DNA of 64,000 nucleotides from Flagellimonas ochracea (GTDB taxonomy: Bacteria; Bacteroidota; Bacteroidia; Flavobacteriales; Flavobacteriaceae). Below, one piece after another: positions 44,404-53,334 of the stretch (the stretch's first letter is position 1; each line of letters starts with the position of its first letter). The notes beneath the pieces are model-generated. The model did not search any database, was not told the DNA's origin, and saw only the letters and a program-made list of their open reading frames with translations. The translations under genes and the position numbers were made by a program. The stretch lies in contig NZ_JAAABI010000001.1 of assembly GCF_009903685.1 (NCBI RefSeq), positions 496,001 through 560,000 on the forward strand, read 5' to 3'.

Positions 44404-45120
44404 ATGATAAATAGGAACACGGCAAAATGGATTCGAAAATCACATAGATACCTTGGTATCTTTTTGGGTATTCAATTTTTGTTCTGGACCATCAGTGGTC
44501 TTTACTTTAGTTGGACGAATATTGATGAAATCCATGGTGACCATTTCAAGAATATGGAATACCAGCCCCAAGCGTTTTCGGGTTTAATGGCTCCATCCGA
44601 ATTAAATATCAAAGAAGGAGTCAAATCGATTGAAATTAGGGATATCAGCGGTGTGCCTTACTATTGGATCAACAAAAACCAATTGTTCAATGCTTTGGAT
44701 GGAACATCCAAGTTATTCATCAATGAGGAAGAGGCCCTTTATGTTGCTGGCAATTATATGAGGAATGGATTGGTTGTTTCCAATGTTTCCCTCATAGAAA
44801 AGACAGGAAAACATCACGAATATCGCGAAAGGCTTTTGCCGGCCTATGTAATTACTTATCAAACTGATGAAAACTTGAAGGCCTACGTATCTGCCATCGA
44901 TGGAAAGTTTCAGACGGTCCGTCACAGGGATTGGCGCATTTTTGATTTTCTGTGGATGACCCATACGATGGATTACGAGGGTAGGGATAATTTCAATACC
45001 ACGGTACTTAGATCTTTTTCGTTATTGGGACTGATAACCGTCCTAAGTGGATTTGTTCTTTGGTATATCAGCTCGCCTTCAGTTATTAAAATTAAAAAAC
45101 GATTAAAAGGAAAGAAATGA
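44404..45120 (+). CDS. PepSY-domain membrane protein
   Basis: A 238-residue protein. The first membrane helix is in a PepSY-type context (WIRKSHRYLGIFLGIQFLFWTISGLYFSW). A periplasmic PepSY-like region runs over about residues 60-175 (LPAYVITYQTDENLKAYVSAIDGKF), then HRDWRIFDFLWMTHTMDY and a last helix FSLLGLITVLSGFVLWYI. Similar proteins accompany metal reduction or efflux genes in Bacteroidota; the function is not established. I chose the ATG giving MINRNTAKW; a TTG two codons upstream is less likely. It overlaps the next gene by four bases. Confidence 0.8.
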   Translation: MINRNTAKWIRKSHRYLGIFLGIQFLFWTISGLYFSWTNIDEIHGDHFKNMEYQPQAFSGLMAPSELNIKEGVKSIEIRDISGVPYYWINKNQLFNALDGTSKLFINEEEALYVAGNYMRNGLVVSNVSLIEKTGKHHEYRERLLPAYVITYQTDENLKAYVSAIDGKFQTVRHRDWRIFDFLWMTHTMDYEGRDNFNTTVLRSFSLLGLITVLSGFVLWYISSPSVIKIKKRLKGKK

Positions 45121-46877
45121 AACAGCGTATAATTTATATCGGAATCGCAGCCATAGTTGGATTGGCAGTTGGATATCTTCTATTTGGAAAATCCGATACC
45201 GATACTATGGAGGTGGTTGAACATGATCATAATTCAGAAACTGGTCAAATGTGGACCTGTTCCATGCACCCACAAATTATGCAACCAGAAGCTGGGGATT
45301 GTCCAATCTGTGGCATGGATTTGATTCCGGCAGAAGTAGGAGCGGATGGATTGTCTCCTGAACAGTTCAAAATGACAAAAAATGCGCTGGCTTTGGCAAA
45401 TATTCAGACCACGGTGGTGGGAAGTGCTGAGGGTGATAATGATAATATAATTACTTTATCAGGTAAGATTGGGGTTAACGAGGAAGCAATGGCCGTGCAA
45501 GCCAGTTATTTTGATGGAAGGATTGAACGATTGAATGTAAATTATGAAGGGCAAGAGATACGAAAGGGCCAATTATTGGCAACCATTTATTCACCTGAAC
45601 TGGTGGCAGCACAACAAGAATTGTTGACAGCAGCTTCTCTGAGGGAATCGCAACCACAATTATACAGTGCGGTTCGTAATAAGTTAAAACTTTGGAAATT
45701 ATCGGATAATCAAATCAATAACATCGAAAGCTCGGGTAAGGTAAAGGAGAACTTCCCCGTGTATGCAACAGTTTCCGGAACTGTCTCAGAGGTAATGAGC
45801 TCAGCAGGCGACTATCTAAAAAAGGGTCAACCAATTGCAAAGGTCAGTGATTTGAGCACTGTTTGGGCGGAGTTTGATGCCTATGAGAGCCAGTTTTCTC
45901 AACTCAAAAAAGGACAGAAAATCAGTATAGCCGCCAATGCTTACCCCAACAAAACTTTTGATGGCCAAATAACCTTTATTGATCCTGTTCTGGATAATAC
46001 AACCAGAACAGTAACTGTGCGTGCCACGCTTAGGAATCAAAAGGATATGTTCAAGCCGGGTATGTTCGTTACAGGCAAAATTGAGAGTGGCATGGCTATC
46101 GCCGAAACCACATTGTTTGTACCCTCAAGCGCTGTAATGTGGACAGGGGAACGTTCTTTGGTTTATGTAAAGGTAAACAGAGATGAACCCATCTTTGAAA
46201 TGCGTGAGGTAATGTTGGGCGCCAGAAACGGAGAAAATATTGAAGTTACCCATGGGCTTGATTCTGGAGAAGAAATCGTTACTAATGGAACCTTCACAGT
46301 AGATGCCGCTGCACAATTACAAGGCAAAAGAAGTATGATGAACAAAACTGGTGGTAAGACAATGACAGGTCACGAAGGCCATATTGGCAAGCAGGAAGAT
46401 ATGGGTTCGGACAGTTCGAAAGAAATGATGAAGATGGAATTTTCGGATAATTTTCAGAAAGATTTTGAAGCCGTATTGCCGGCCTATTTGAAGTTAAAGG
46501 ATGCCTTGGTAGCCAGTGATGCACCCAAAACTTCCATGGATGCCAATGCAACTTTGAAAATATTGAAAAAGCTCGATTTGTCTAATACGGGAGCTATGGA
46601 AAAAGCACACATACATAAGATTATTGAAATGCTGGAGGCCATCGCCAACAAAGAGGATTTGGAAAACCAACGGACCCATTTTGTAATCCTGAACGAAAAT
46701 ATGGTCGCCATTGCCAGCAACCTGGATTCATTGGGCAACACGTTCTATGTTCAAAAATGCCCCATGGCGAACAATAACAAAGGAGCTGTTTGGTTAAGTA
46801 CCGAAAACGAAATCCGAAATCCTTATTATGGTGATGCGATGCTAAAATGTGGGAGTGTCGTTAAAATTATTGATTAG
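45117..46877 (+). CDS. cusB: CusB-like RND periplasmic adaptor with HMBD and DUF3347 domains
   Basis: A 586-residue adaptor of the CusABC-type pump. Order: membrane anchor (IIYIGIAAIVGLAVGYLLFG), heavy-metal-binding module MWTCSMHPQIM...CPICGMDLIP (46-71), CusB-type barrel-sandwich hybrid domain (LSGKIGVNEEAMAVQASYFDG; VYATVSGTVSEVMSSAGDYL), membrane-proximal domain ending around residue 400, then a His/Met-rich linker (MTGHEGHIGKQEDMG). The C-terminal DUF3347 domain (about 440-586) includes FYVQKCPMANNNKGAVWLS. The C-terminal domain probably adds another metal site (CPM, His, Met). It ends the copper cluster. Confidence 0.92.
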   Translation: MKQRIIYIGIAAIVGLAVGYLLFGKSDTDTMEVVEHDHNSETGQMWTCSMHPQIMQPEAGDCPICGMDLIPAEVGADGLSPEQFKMTKNALALANIQTTVVGSAEGDNDNIITLSGKIGVNEEAMAVQASYFDGRIERLNVNYEGQEIRKGQLLATIYSPELVAAQQELLTAASLRESQPQLYSAVRNKLKLWKLSDNQINNIESSGKVKENFPVYATVSGTVSEVMSSAGDYLKKGQPIAKVSDLSTVWAEFDAYESQFSQLKKGQKISIAANAYPNKTFDGQITFIDPVLDNTTRTVTVRATLRNQKDMFKPGMFVTGKIESGMAIAETTLFVPSSAVMWTGERSLVYVKVNRDEPIFEMREVMLGARNGENIEVTHGLDSGEEIVTNGTFTVDAAAQLQGKRSMMNKTGGKTMTGHEGHIGKQEDMGSDSSKEMMKMEFSDNFQKDFEAVLPAYLKLKDALVASDAPKTSMDANATLKILKKLDLSNTGAMEKAHIHKIIEMLEAIANKEDLENQRTHFVILNENMVAIASNLDSLGNTFYVQKCPMANNNKGAVWLSTENEIRNPYYGDAMLKCGSVVKIID

Positions 46878-46879
46878 AT

Positions 46880-46911
46880 TTTAACAGCGTGTCTTGTTAA
46901 ACGGCCTTTTT
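46880..46911 (+). terminator. possible terminator of the copper cluster
   Basis: TTTAACA-GCGTGTCT-TGTTAAA is an inverted repeat two bases after the cusB stop, followed by CGGCCTTTTTT. The stem is AT-rich and short, so this is only a weak candidate. Confidence 0.35.
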
Positions 46912-47104
46912 TAGAATCAATAGAAAAGAGCAGTTTTTTGGTTTGCCAAAGTCCCATTTCTAATCTTTTTTGATATTCTCGTTATTTCACCATTTACGGG
47001 AAGGTTCGATACGAATTTTCTATTTCTTCTAGCATTTTGATTTCAATTGATGTTAAACAACTTTATATGGTGTTTTAACGATATCATTTAAAACTACAAA
47101 AAAA

Positions 47105-47136
47105 TAAAAAACCCTGTAAATCAATCGTTTACAGGG
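47105..47136 (-). terminator. terminator downstream of tRNA-Ser
   Basis: CCCTGTAAA and TTTACAGGG form a perfect 9-bp stem with a 7-base loop. Read on the minus strand it ends in TTTTTT. It starts 28 bp after the tRNA 3' end. Confidence 0.82.
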
Positions 47137-47164
47137 CTTCTTGTTTTAAGATGGTATCTCTCAG

Positions 47165-47249
47165 CGGAGGAAGAGGGATTCGAACCCCCGGAGGTGTGAC
47201 CCTCAACAGTTTTCAAGACTGCCGCATTCGACCACTCTGCCATTCCTCC
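47165..47249 (-). tRNA. tRNA-Ser (anticodon UGA)
   Basis: The minus strand reads GGAGGAA at the 5' end and TTCCTCC plus discriminator G at the 3' end, a 7-bp acceptor stem. It has the D arm GGCAGAGTGGTCGAATGC, the anticodon loop CTTGAAA with TGA, a long variable arm typical of class II serine tRNAs (GAGGGTCACACCTC) and the T loop GGTTCGAATCC. The 3' CCA is not encoded. It reads UCA, and probably UCG/UCU by wobble. Confidence 0.96.
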
Positions 47250-47259
47250 TAAGCGGGTG

Positions 47260-47267
47260 CAAATATA
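47260..47267 (-). promoter_or_regulatory. -7 box of tRNA-Ser
   Basis: TATATTTG on the minus strand matches TANNTTTG exactly. It lies 10 bp before the mature 5' end, giving almost no leader. Confidence 0.55.
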
Positions 47268-47360
47268 TGAAGCTTTTACATTTGTTAAAAGGTTTTTTTT
47301 AAATTCAACCAATACTGCGGTTAAAATCGATACATAACACCATTTTGTTGCGCTTTTAAA

Positions 47361-47393
47361 TTAAAAAACCCAGCTCTTTAGCAAAGAGCTGGG
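47361..47393 (-). terminator. terminator of the outer-membrane barrel gene
   Basis: CCCAGCTCTTT and AAAGAGCTGGG form an 11-bp perfect stem with loop AGC. On the minus strand six T residues follow. It lies 27 bp after the stop of the gene at 47420-47920. Confidence 0.88.
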
Positions 47394-47419
47394 CTTGTAT
47401 ATAGATAAATCTCTTGATA

Positions 47420-47920
47420 CTAGTTTAAGTTGACTTCAACCCCTGCGGTAATAATATCCCAAGAACCACCATCCACGGAAACACCACGGTATGCAGCCAT
47501 AATAGTTACTTTATCCGAAACGTTGTATCCAAATCTTGGACTGTAGTAAAAACCACCATCGTTTCCATCGTTAATACCGATGGCATAACCAAGACCTCCT
47601 CCGACGAAGAAATCATCAAAGGCATATCTGGCTTCCCCACCTATTGGAAGAAACTGAACGTCATCCACCTCAACAGTAATTAATCCCGCATCAATTTCGT
47701 CTCCAAAACTATGGGAGTATCCAAGTGTAGGACCTGCGGAGAAATCGTCGCTTATCTCAAACAAGTATCCTAGGTCAACGGCAATGGCAAAAGTCGCCAA
47801 ATCACCGGCATCGCCAATAGGCAAACCAAGATGGGCTCCGGCTTTAAAATCGCCTTGTGCAAAAGTAGATGTGCTCAAGGCCAAGGTTAACATTAAAAAT
47901 AATAAGGTTGCTTTTTTCAT
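47420..47920 (-). CDS. small outer-membrane beta-barrel protein
   Basis: A 166-residue protein with a signal peptide (MKKATLLFLMLTLALSTSTFA). Eight or so amphipathic strands follow (FKAGAHLGLPIGD, FAIAVDLGYLFEISDDFSAGP, VGGGLGYAIGIND, YYSPRFGYNVSDKVTIMAAY) and a last strand ending IITAGVEVNLN. This is the OmpX/OmpW-like small barrel plan common in Bacteroidota. No specific function can be assigned. It is monocistronic with its own terminator. Confidence 0.8.
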   Translation of the reverse strand: MKKATLLFLMLTLALSTSTFAQGDFKAGAHLGLPIGDAGDLATFAIAVDLGYLFEISDDFSAGPTLGYSHSFGDEIDAGLITVEVDDVQFLPIGGEARYAFDDFFVGGGLGYAIGINDGNDGGFYYSPRFGYNVSDKVTIMAAYRGVSVDGGSWDIITAGVEVNLN

Positions 47921-48050
47921 GATATACTATTTTAGTTATAGAGAAAGTAAACGCTTTTTTTCAGAATATATTTCCTACAAAACGATTGTTTTCCAAAAAG
48001 AAGTGATCTCTACTTTTTTTATTTATGCCCATTTGTTGTAATTCTCCACG

Positions 48051-48839
48051 TTGATTTGCGACACTTCGCCTATTTTTGCACTCGTGGAAGCATGGTATCA
48101 CTACGTATTACTAATCATTGTAGGCTTTGCTGTGGGCTTTATCAATACCATTGCCGGAGGAGGCTCCTTACTAGCTTTACCTACCTTGATTTTCTTGGGA
48201 TTACCACCCAGTGTTGCCAATGGGACCAACCGCGTGGCCATTATAATACAAACATCACTCGCCACGGCAGGATTCAAAAGTAAGGGCGTTTCCACTTTTC
48301 CATTTAATGCCTATCTGGGGATTTCCGCCTTGCTAGGTGCCATTATCGGTGCTCAGATTGCTGTTGATATCAAAGGGGAGACCTTCAATCGAATTCTGGC
48401 CATCGTCATGCTGGCCGTGGTCTTAATCATTGTGTTCAAGCCAAGAATTAAGGTGGAGGAATTAAAAGAACGCATCACTGGTAAATACCTATGGATAGGA
48501 ATCATTGCATTTTTTTTCATTGGTATTTATGGTGGCTTTATCAATGCGGGGATAGGTTTCGTTATCATTTTATTTCTGCATTACGTAAATCGGATGAATT
48601 TGGTACGGGTCAATGCCACTAAAGTGTCCGTTGTACTGGCCTATACACTTTCAGCCTTGGTGGTTTTTGTTGTGAATGATAAGGTGGATTGGTTGGCTGG
48701 TTTTACCTTGGCTATTGGCACAGGTGGAGGAGGATGGGTGTCCAGTCGGATATCGGTAAATAAAGGGGATGGATTTATTAAAACAGTTTTGATTATCATG
48801 GTCATCGCTATGGCCATTAAACTGTGGTTTTTTACATAA
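48051..48839 (+). CDS. TSUP (TauE/SafE) family permease
   Basis: A 262-residue membrane protein with about eight helices, of the family that exports sulfite, sulfoacetate or related organic anions. The first repeat has VGFAVGFINTIAGGGSLLALPTL, with the conserved AGGGS. The second repeat has GIYGGFINAGIGFVIILFL and a closing GGGGWVSSRISV. The start is uncertain: there is no ATG, so TTG at 48051 or GTG at 48084 must be used. It lies outside the GTAAC regulon region and 7 bp before the aminotransferase gene, so a sulfur role is only possible. Confidence 0.83.
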   Translation: MICDTSPIFALVEAWYHYVLLIIVGFAVGFINTIAGGGSLLALPTLIFLGLPPSVANGTNRVAIIIQTSLATAGFKSKGVSTFPFNAYLGISALLGAIIGAQIAVDIKGETFNRILAIVMLAVVLIIVFKPRIKVEELKERITGKYLWIGIIAFFFIGIYGGFINAGIGFVIILFLHYVNRMNLVRVNATKVSVVLAYTLSALVVFVVNDKVDWLAGFTLAIGTGGGGWVSSRISVNKGDGFIKTVLIIMVIAMAIKLWFFT

Positions 48840-48846
48840 TTGGATT

Positions 48847-50040
48847 ATGCCTGGATTTGAACTTTTTGGAGACAAGGAAAGAAAAGAAGTAAACGATGTA
48901 CTGGATTCCGGGGTGCTGATGCGCTATGGTTTCGATGGTATGCGAAAGGGACATTGGAAAGCTAAAGAATTGGAAGCTGCCCTGGCCAGACGGATGCAGG
49001 TATCACACGTGCACCTCACCAGTAGTGGAACATCGGCCTTAACGGTCGCTCTTGCCAGTGCTGGAGTGGGGTCGGGGGATGAGGTGATTATGCCCACGTT
49101 TACTTTTGTGGCCAGTTTTGAATCTATATTGATGCTGGGTGCGGTCCCTGTATTGGTAGATATCGATGATACCTTGACATTGGACCCTAAGAAGGTCGAA
49201 AAGGCCATCACCAAAAAGACCAAAGTCATCATGCCTGTGCACATGTGTGGTTCCATGGCTGATTTGGATGCATTAAAGGTTTTGTGCAAAAAACACGAAC
49301 TATTACTTTTAGAAGATGCTTGCCAGGCAATCGGTGGAAGTTACAAAGGGAAACCTTTGGGAAGCATAGGTGATTTGGGATGCTTTTCCTTCGATTATGT
49401 AAAGACAATCACCTGTGGAGAAGGGGGCGCGCTTATCACCAATAATAAAGCATATTATGAAAATGCCCATAAATACTCCGACCATGGCCACGACCACATT
49501 GGAATCGATAGGGGAGCAGAGGCGCACCCCTTTTTAGGGTACAATTTTCGAATTTCTGAGTTAAATGCGGCCGTGGGTCTGGCGCAAGTTGCTAGACTGG
49601 ATGAATTTATCAACATACAGCAAAGAAATTATACAATACTCCGCGATGCTTTATCCCAAATTCCAGAAGTTACCTTTAGAAGAGTGCCCGAAGGCGGTGA
49701 GGAAAACTATTCGTTTCTCAATTTCTTTCTCCCTACGGAAAAATTGACCCAAAAAGCACATCGAAAACTGGGTGAAAATGGTGTTGATGGCTGTTTTTAT
49801 TGGTTTGATAATAATTGGCACTACTATCGTAAATGGCAACATCTTACCGAAATGAAATCTCTGGGAAAATTACCAGAAGAAGTGGTAAAATCTTTACCAG
49901 ACTATAAGAATATGGATTTTTCGGCGTCCGACCACTGGATGGAACGTACCATCTCATGCCTCATTAAATTGGGTTGGAAGGAGAACGAGACGCAAGAAAG
50001 AGCCAACAAAATGGTTATGGCGGTGCGCAGCGTACTTTAA
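48847..50040 (+). CDS. DegT/DnrJ/EryC1/StrS-family aminotransferase
   Basis: A 397-residue PLP-dependent enzyme of the sugar aminotransferase family. It has LTSSGTSALTVALASAGVGSGDEVIMPTFTF (PLP phosphate and ring contacts), LLLLEDACQAIGG with the pyridine-nitrogen aspartate, and the Schiff-base lysine region CFSFDYVKTITCGEGGALIT. Motif HPFLGYNFRISELNAAVGLAQV follows. The lysine lies around residue 187. The substrate is not evident because no nucleotide-sugar genes are adjacent. It is co-transcribed with the TSUP gene. The stop shares TTAA with the convergent ribB. Confidence 0.88.
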   Translation: MPGFELFGDKERKEVNDVLDSGVLMRYGFDGMRKGHWKAKELEAALARRMQVSHVHLTSSGTSALTVALASAGVGSGDEVIMPTFTFVASFESILMLGAVPVLVDIDDTLTLDPKKVEKAITKKTKVIMPVHMCGSMADLDALKVLCKKHELLLLEDACQAIGGSYKGKPLGSIGDLGCFSFDYVKTITCGEGGALITNNKAYYENAHKYSDHGHDHIGIDRGAEAHPFLGYNFRISELNAAVGLAQVARLDEFINIQQRNYTILRDALSQIPEVTFRRVPEGGEENYSFLNFFLPTEKLTQKAHRKLGENGVDGCFYWFDNNWHYYRKWQHLTEMKSLGKLPEEVVKSLPDYKNMDFSASDHWMERTISCLIKLGWKENETQERANKMVMAVRSVL

Positions 50041-51176
50041 TAGTTTACGTACTCCACAATTTCCAAACCGTAACCCACCATACCCACCCGACGGGTCTTT
50101 CCAGAGTTGGTCAACAATCGAATCTTGGATATGTTGATATCATGCAGAATTTGTGCTCCAATTCCAAAATCTTTGGCGTCCATCTCAATTTTTGGGGCTT
50201 TGTAAATACCTTGGGCCTGCAGTTTTTTGTATTCGGCCAAGCGGCCCAATAAATTCATCGATTGGTTTTCTTGGTTGATGAAGATCATGGCGGCCTTATC
50301 CTCCTCGTTCAAAGCTTTGAACATGCTGTGAAGCAATTCATCAGGATTGTTGGTGAGGGTTCCCAGCATATCATTGTTGACTAAGGTGGAGTTGATACGG
50401 GTCAGCACTGGTTCGCCGCTCTTCCATGTACCTCTTAATAAAGCAATATGCACCTGTTCGTTGGTGGTCTGTTGATAGGCCCGTAAACGAAAGTCACCAA
50501 ACCGGGTCTTAATGTCAAAGGCATCCTTGAGTTCTATCAGGCTATCATGTTCCATCCGATAGGCAATCAGATCTTCGATGGACACAATTTTAAGGTTAAA
50601 TTTTTTTGCCACGCCCATCAGCTCTGGCAATCGTGCCATGCTACCATCTTCGTTCATGATCTCTACAATGACTCCAGCGGGCTGAAGACCTGCCAAGCGG
50701 GCAAAATCTATGGCCGCTTCGGTATGGCCTGTACGCCGTAGCACACCACCTTCTTTGGCAATTAACGGAAAAATATGTCCTGGGCGCGCCAATTCATGGG
50801 GCTTGGTGGTCGTATCAGTAAGTGATAATATGGTTTTGGCCCTGTCGGCTGCCGAAATGCCCGTGGTAACCCCGTTGCCCCGCAAATCTACCGAAACCGT
50901 AAAAGCAGTTTCGAGGGGGTCAGAATTATGGGCTACCATTTTATGAAGCCCCAAGTCTTTGCACCGACCTTCCGTAAGTGGGGCGCAGATGAGCCCGCGA
51001 CCATGTTTGGCCATAAAATTGATGGTCTCTGGGGTAATCAATTCTGCAGCGGCCACAAAATCTCCTTCATTTTCACGGTTTTCGTCATCAACTACAATAA
51101 TCACCTTGCCCTGCCGAATATCGGCAATGGCTTCTTCTATGGCGTTGAGTTGTATCTTTTTATCCTTAAAAACCAT
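50037..51176 (-). CDS. ribB: 3,4-dihydroxy-2-butanone-4-phosphate synthase with degenerate GTP cyclohydrolase II domain
   Basis: Makes the four-carbon precursor of riboflavin from ribulose 5-phosphate. The RibB domain (1-205) is intact: [12 protein letters not shown] (29-39), [26 protein letters not shown] and [11 protein letters not shown]. The C-terminal 170 residues follow the GTP cyclohydrolase II fold and end [14 protein letters not shown], but the zinc-binding cysteines of RibA (the RCDCG region) are missing; the matching part reads [16 protein letters not shown]. The domain is therefore probably not a cyclohydrolase. It is the last gene of the ftsK-lolA-lptF/G-ribB run and abuts the permease stop (TAGATG). 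Confidence 0.92.
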   Translation of the reverse strand: MVFKDKKIQLNAIEEAIADIRQGKVIIVVDDENRENEGDFVAAAELITPETINFMAKHGRGLICAPLTEGRCKDLGLHKMVAHNSDPLETAFTVSVDLRGNGVTTGISAADRAKTILSLTDTTTKPHELARPGHIFPLIAKEGGVLRRTGHTEAAIDFARLAGLQPAGVIVEIMNEDGSMARLPELMGVAKKFNLKIVSIEDLIAYRMEHDSLIELKDAFDIKTRFGDFRLRAYQQTTNEQVHIALLRGTWKSGEPVLTRINSTLVNNDMLGTLTNNPDELLHSMFKALNEEDKAAMIFINQENQSMNLLGRLAEYKKLQAQGIYKAPKIEMDAKDFGIGAQILHDINISKIRLLTNSGKTRRVGMVGYGLEIVEYVNY

Positions 51177-52679
51177 CTAGTCTTCCTTTTTCTTTTTAAT
51201 GAACTTGCCGAAAAATTGTTTTATGCTGTCAAAGATATGTCCAAATCCAAATAACCCTTTATCCGCAGTGGCCCTTTTGGTAAGGGAAATACCCAAAGGA
51301 AGCATGATCAATGTTGACAGCCAGGCGCCCAAGGCCGGGTGTATGTTACCTTCCTTGGCATAGTTACCTGCGAACACGCCGATAAAGTAATAGGTTAAAA
51401 ATAAGATAATGGCGACTACCATAGGCAGTCCCAGGCCTCCTTTTCGAATTATGGCACCCAAGGGGGCACCCACAAAAAACAGGATGATACACGACAGGGC
51501 CAGCGCATATTTTTTATGCAGGGAAAGAATGTGGCTATTATAGAACTTGAAACGTTTTTGAAGTTCCTCTTTCTTGGATTTAACTGTGTTTAAGATGCCG
51601 GTGACCGAATTTTTGGCGTTGTTCACCACCTGCATTCGCTGCCATACTTTTAGACTGGCCAAAAGGCCTTCTATGCTGTTGATGGTATCTTTTTGTTGGT
51701 TTGCCAAACTGTCTACGGGCACTATTTTATTCAGCTTTATCAAAGAACTGTCTTGCTTTTCCGGTATTGGAAATGCACCCATTCTACTGGTAATGTTTTT
51801 AGAAAATGCTTCCACCTTTTCCACATTGTTTTTTCCCAAAGAATCTATATCCTTGATCAAGCGTACTACGTTTTTCATTTTGTCCGTGGTGATGTTCTGG
51901 TCCTCTTCCAAATCTTGGTCGTTCAGCTCGGAAACATCAATATTGATGGTATAGGTTTCAAACCGGGATTTGGCAAAGGGGTGTTTTCTTTTCTCCGCGC
52001 TTTTTTTGGGCTTGAGTTCTTCAAAGTAGTGCCCATTTTTGAGCACCAATTGTATGATGTCCGAATCTTCACTACTGATCAACTCTCCAGATTGTGCCTT
52101 GATTACCGTATTATTTACACTTTGGTTGGTTTTCTTGTGAATGATCACATTATCTAGAAAGCGATCCTTTTCCCCATATTTTCGCTCTACCTTGATGTTC
52201 ATGCCCTGGCCTGTACCTTCAAAATCACTGAAAACTCCTTCTGTAATGGCAGCGGCGGGTTTTACCTTGGCAATGTTCCTTCGCAGATTGAACATCTTTT
52301 GCTCTGATTTGGGAATGATGTTATTGGCAAAGAAAAAAGTGACAACACCTAAAAATAAAACGAAGATGATGAGACTTCGCATACCGCGTTGTAACGAAAT
52401 ACCCGAGGCCTTCATTGCGGCAAATTCATAGTTTTCGGCAAAGGTACCGAAGGTGAGGATGGAAGACAACAATACCGTTAAGGGCAGCACTTTGTCCACT
52501 AATGTTGGGATAAAATAGAAAATAAACTTTCCGATGATGACAATACCCAATCCCTTTCCGGCCAAGTCATCTATAAAGAGCCATATGCCCTGAAAAATGA
52601 ATATGACGATCAGAATCAAGAATGAACTAAAGAAATTGTAAAGAAATCTTGATAATATATAGCGATCAAGTATTTTCAA
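51177..52679 (-). CDS. LptF/LptG-family lipopolysaccharide export permease
   Basis: A 500-residue inner-membrane component of the Lpt machine, which moves LPS to the outer membrane. N-terminal helices follow the start MKILDRYILSRFLYNFFSSFLILIV, with the family segment TFAENYEFAAMKASGISLQRGM. A large periplasmic domain with a Lys/Asn-rich insert covers about residues 125-375. C-terminal helices follow (YALALSCIILFFVGAPLGAIIRKGGLG). Only one permease is encoded here; the partner must lie elsewhere. It sits three bases after lolA. Confidence 0.88.
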   Translation of the reverse strand: MKILDRYILSRFLYNFFSSFLILIVIFIFQGIWLFIDDLAGKGLGIVIIGKFIFYFIPTLVDKVLPLTVLLSSILTFGTFAENYEFAAMKASGISLQRGMRSLIIFVLFLGVVTFFFANNIIPKSEQKMFNLRRNIAKVKPAAAITEGVFSDFEGTGQGMNIKVERKYGEKDRFLDNVIIHKKTNQSVNNTVIKAQSGELISSEDSDIIQLVLKNGHYFEELKPKKSAEKRKHPFAKSRFETYTINIDVSELNDQDLEEDQNITTDKMKNVVRLIKDIDSLGKNNVEKVEAFSKNITSRMGAFPIPEKQDSSLIKLNKIVPVDSLANQQKDTINSIEGLLASLKVWQRMQVVNNAKNSVTGILNTVKSKKEELQKRFKFYNSHILSLHKKYALALSCIILFFVGAPLGAIIRKGGLGLPMVVAIILFLTYYFIGVFAGNYAKEGNIHPALGAWLSTLIMLPLGISLTKRATADKGLFGFGHIFDSIKQFFGKFIKKKKED

Positions 52680-52682
52680 CGG

Positions 52683-53330
52683 CTAGTTTCTTATGATATA
52701 ATATCCTTCGTCCTCGTATTTTTTCTCGTTAAAGGTAAAGAGTCCGCTGGAAAGCGGTTGATTGGTTTTGAAAGAATTAACGGTTATGGTGGTTTTGGTG
52801 CCGTTGTTTCCGGTTTGTATCAATTTGTAAATGTGTTTCGTTTGGGAATCGATGCCCAACAAAACAGATTTAATCTCGGTATTGGAGTCAATCGGAATCA
52901 ACTTTACATATTGGATTTTCCTTCCGCCCACATTTTGAAGAATATCCCACTGATAATTGTGACCGGTTTTATAGAACGTCAACATTTTTGAGGGGCTAAC
53001 GTTGTTTTCATCCTCGTTTACGTCTTCAATGGTGACTTCTTCATTTTCTGGAACCACGGTGTAGACCTTGTTACCATCGTACAATTGTTTGGCCCCGAAA
53101 TAATTCAGCAGGTATTTTTCACCGCTTAAGGTAACATTGCCGTTGGTTTCTTGTTTAAGATCTGCTTCGGTGTTTTCCAGTGTGGAGGAAAAATCAATAT
53201 AGATGTTATCGTAACCTTTCACCTTGTTGTAGACTTCATCCAATAAGGCTTCGGCTTTGGATGAACTTTGCGCAAAGGAAAACAGACCAATGCTGAAAAG
53301 TAGAATGAAAAGGATTTGTTTTTTTATCAT
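52683..53330 (-). CDS. lolA: LolA-like outer-membrane lipoprotein carrier protein
   Basis: A 215-residue periplasmic protein with a signal peptide (MIKKQILFILLFSIGLFSFAQ). The LolA fold shows in KAEALLDEVYNKVKGYDNIYIDFSS, VTLSGEKYLLNYFGAKQLYDGNKVYTVVPENEEVTIED and the closing LFTFNEKKYEDEGYYIIR. It shuttles lipoproteins from LolCDE to the outer membrane. Its position between ftsK and the Lpt permease is characteristic of Flavobacteriaceae. Confidence 0.88.
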   Translation of the reverse strand: MIKKQILFILLFSIGLFSFAQSSSKAEALLDEVYNKVKGYDNIYIDFSSTLENTEADLKQETNGNVTLSGEKYLLNYFGAKQLYDGNKVYTVVPENEEVTIEDVNEDENNVSPSKMLTFYKTGHNYQWDILQNVGGRKIQYVKLIPIDSNTEIKSVLLGIDSQTKHIYKLIQTGNNGTKTTITVNSFKTNQPLSSGLFTFNEKKYEDEGYYIIRN

Positions 53331-53334
53331 GGCG

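Noticed and set aside
47105..47136. CRISPR-like short repeats around the tRNA gene
   Set aside because: The two similar-looking elements near the tRNA are simple hairpin terminators with unrelated stems; there is no repeat-spacer pattern.
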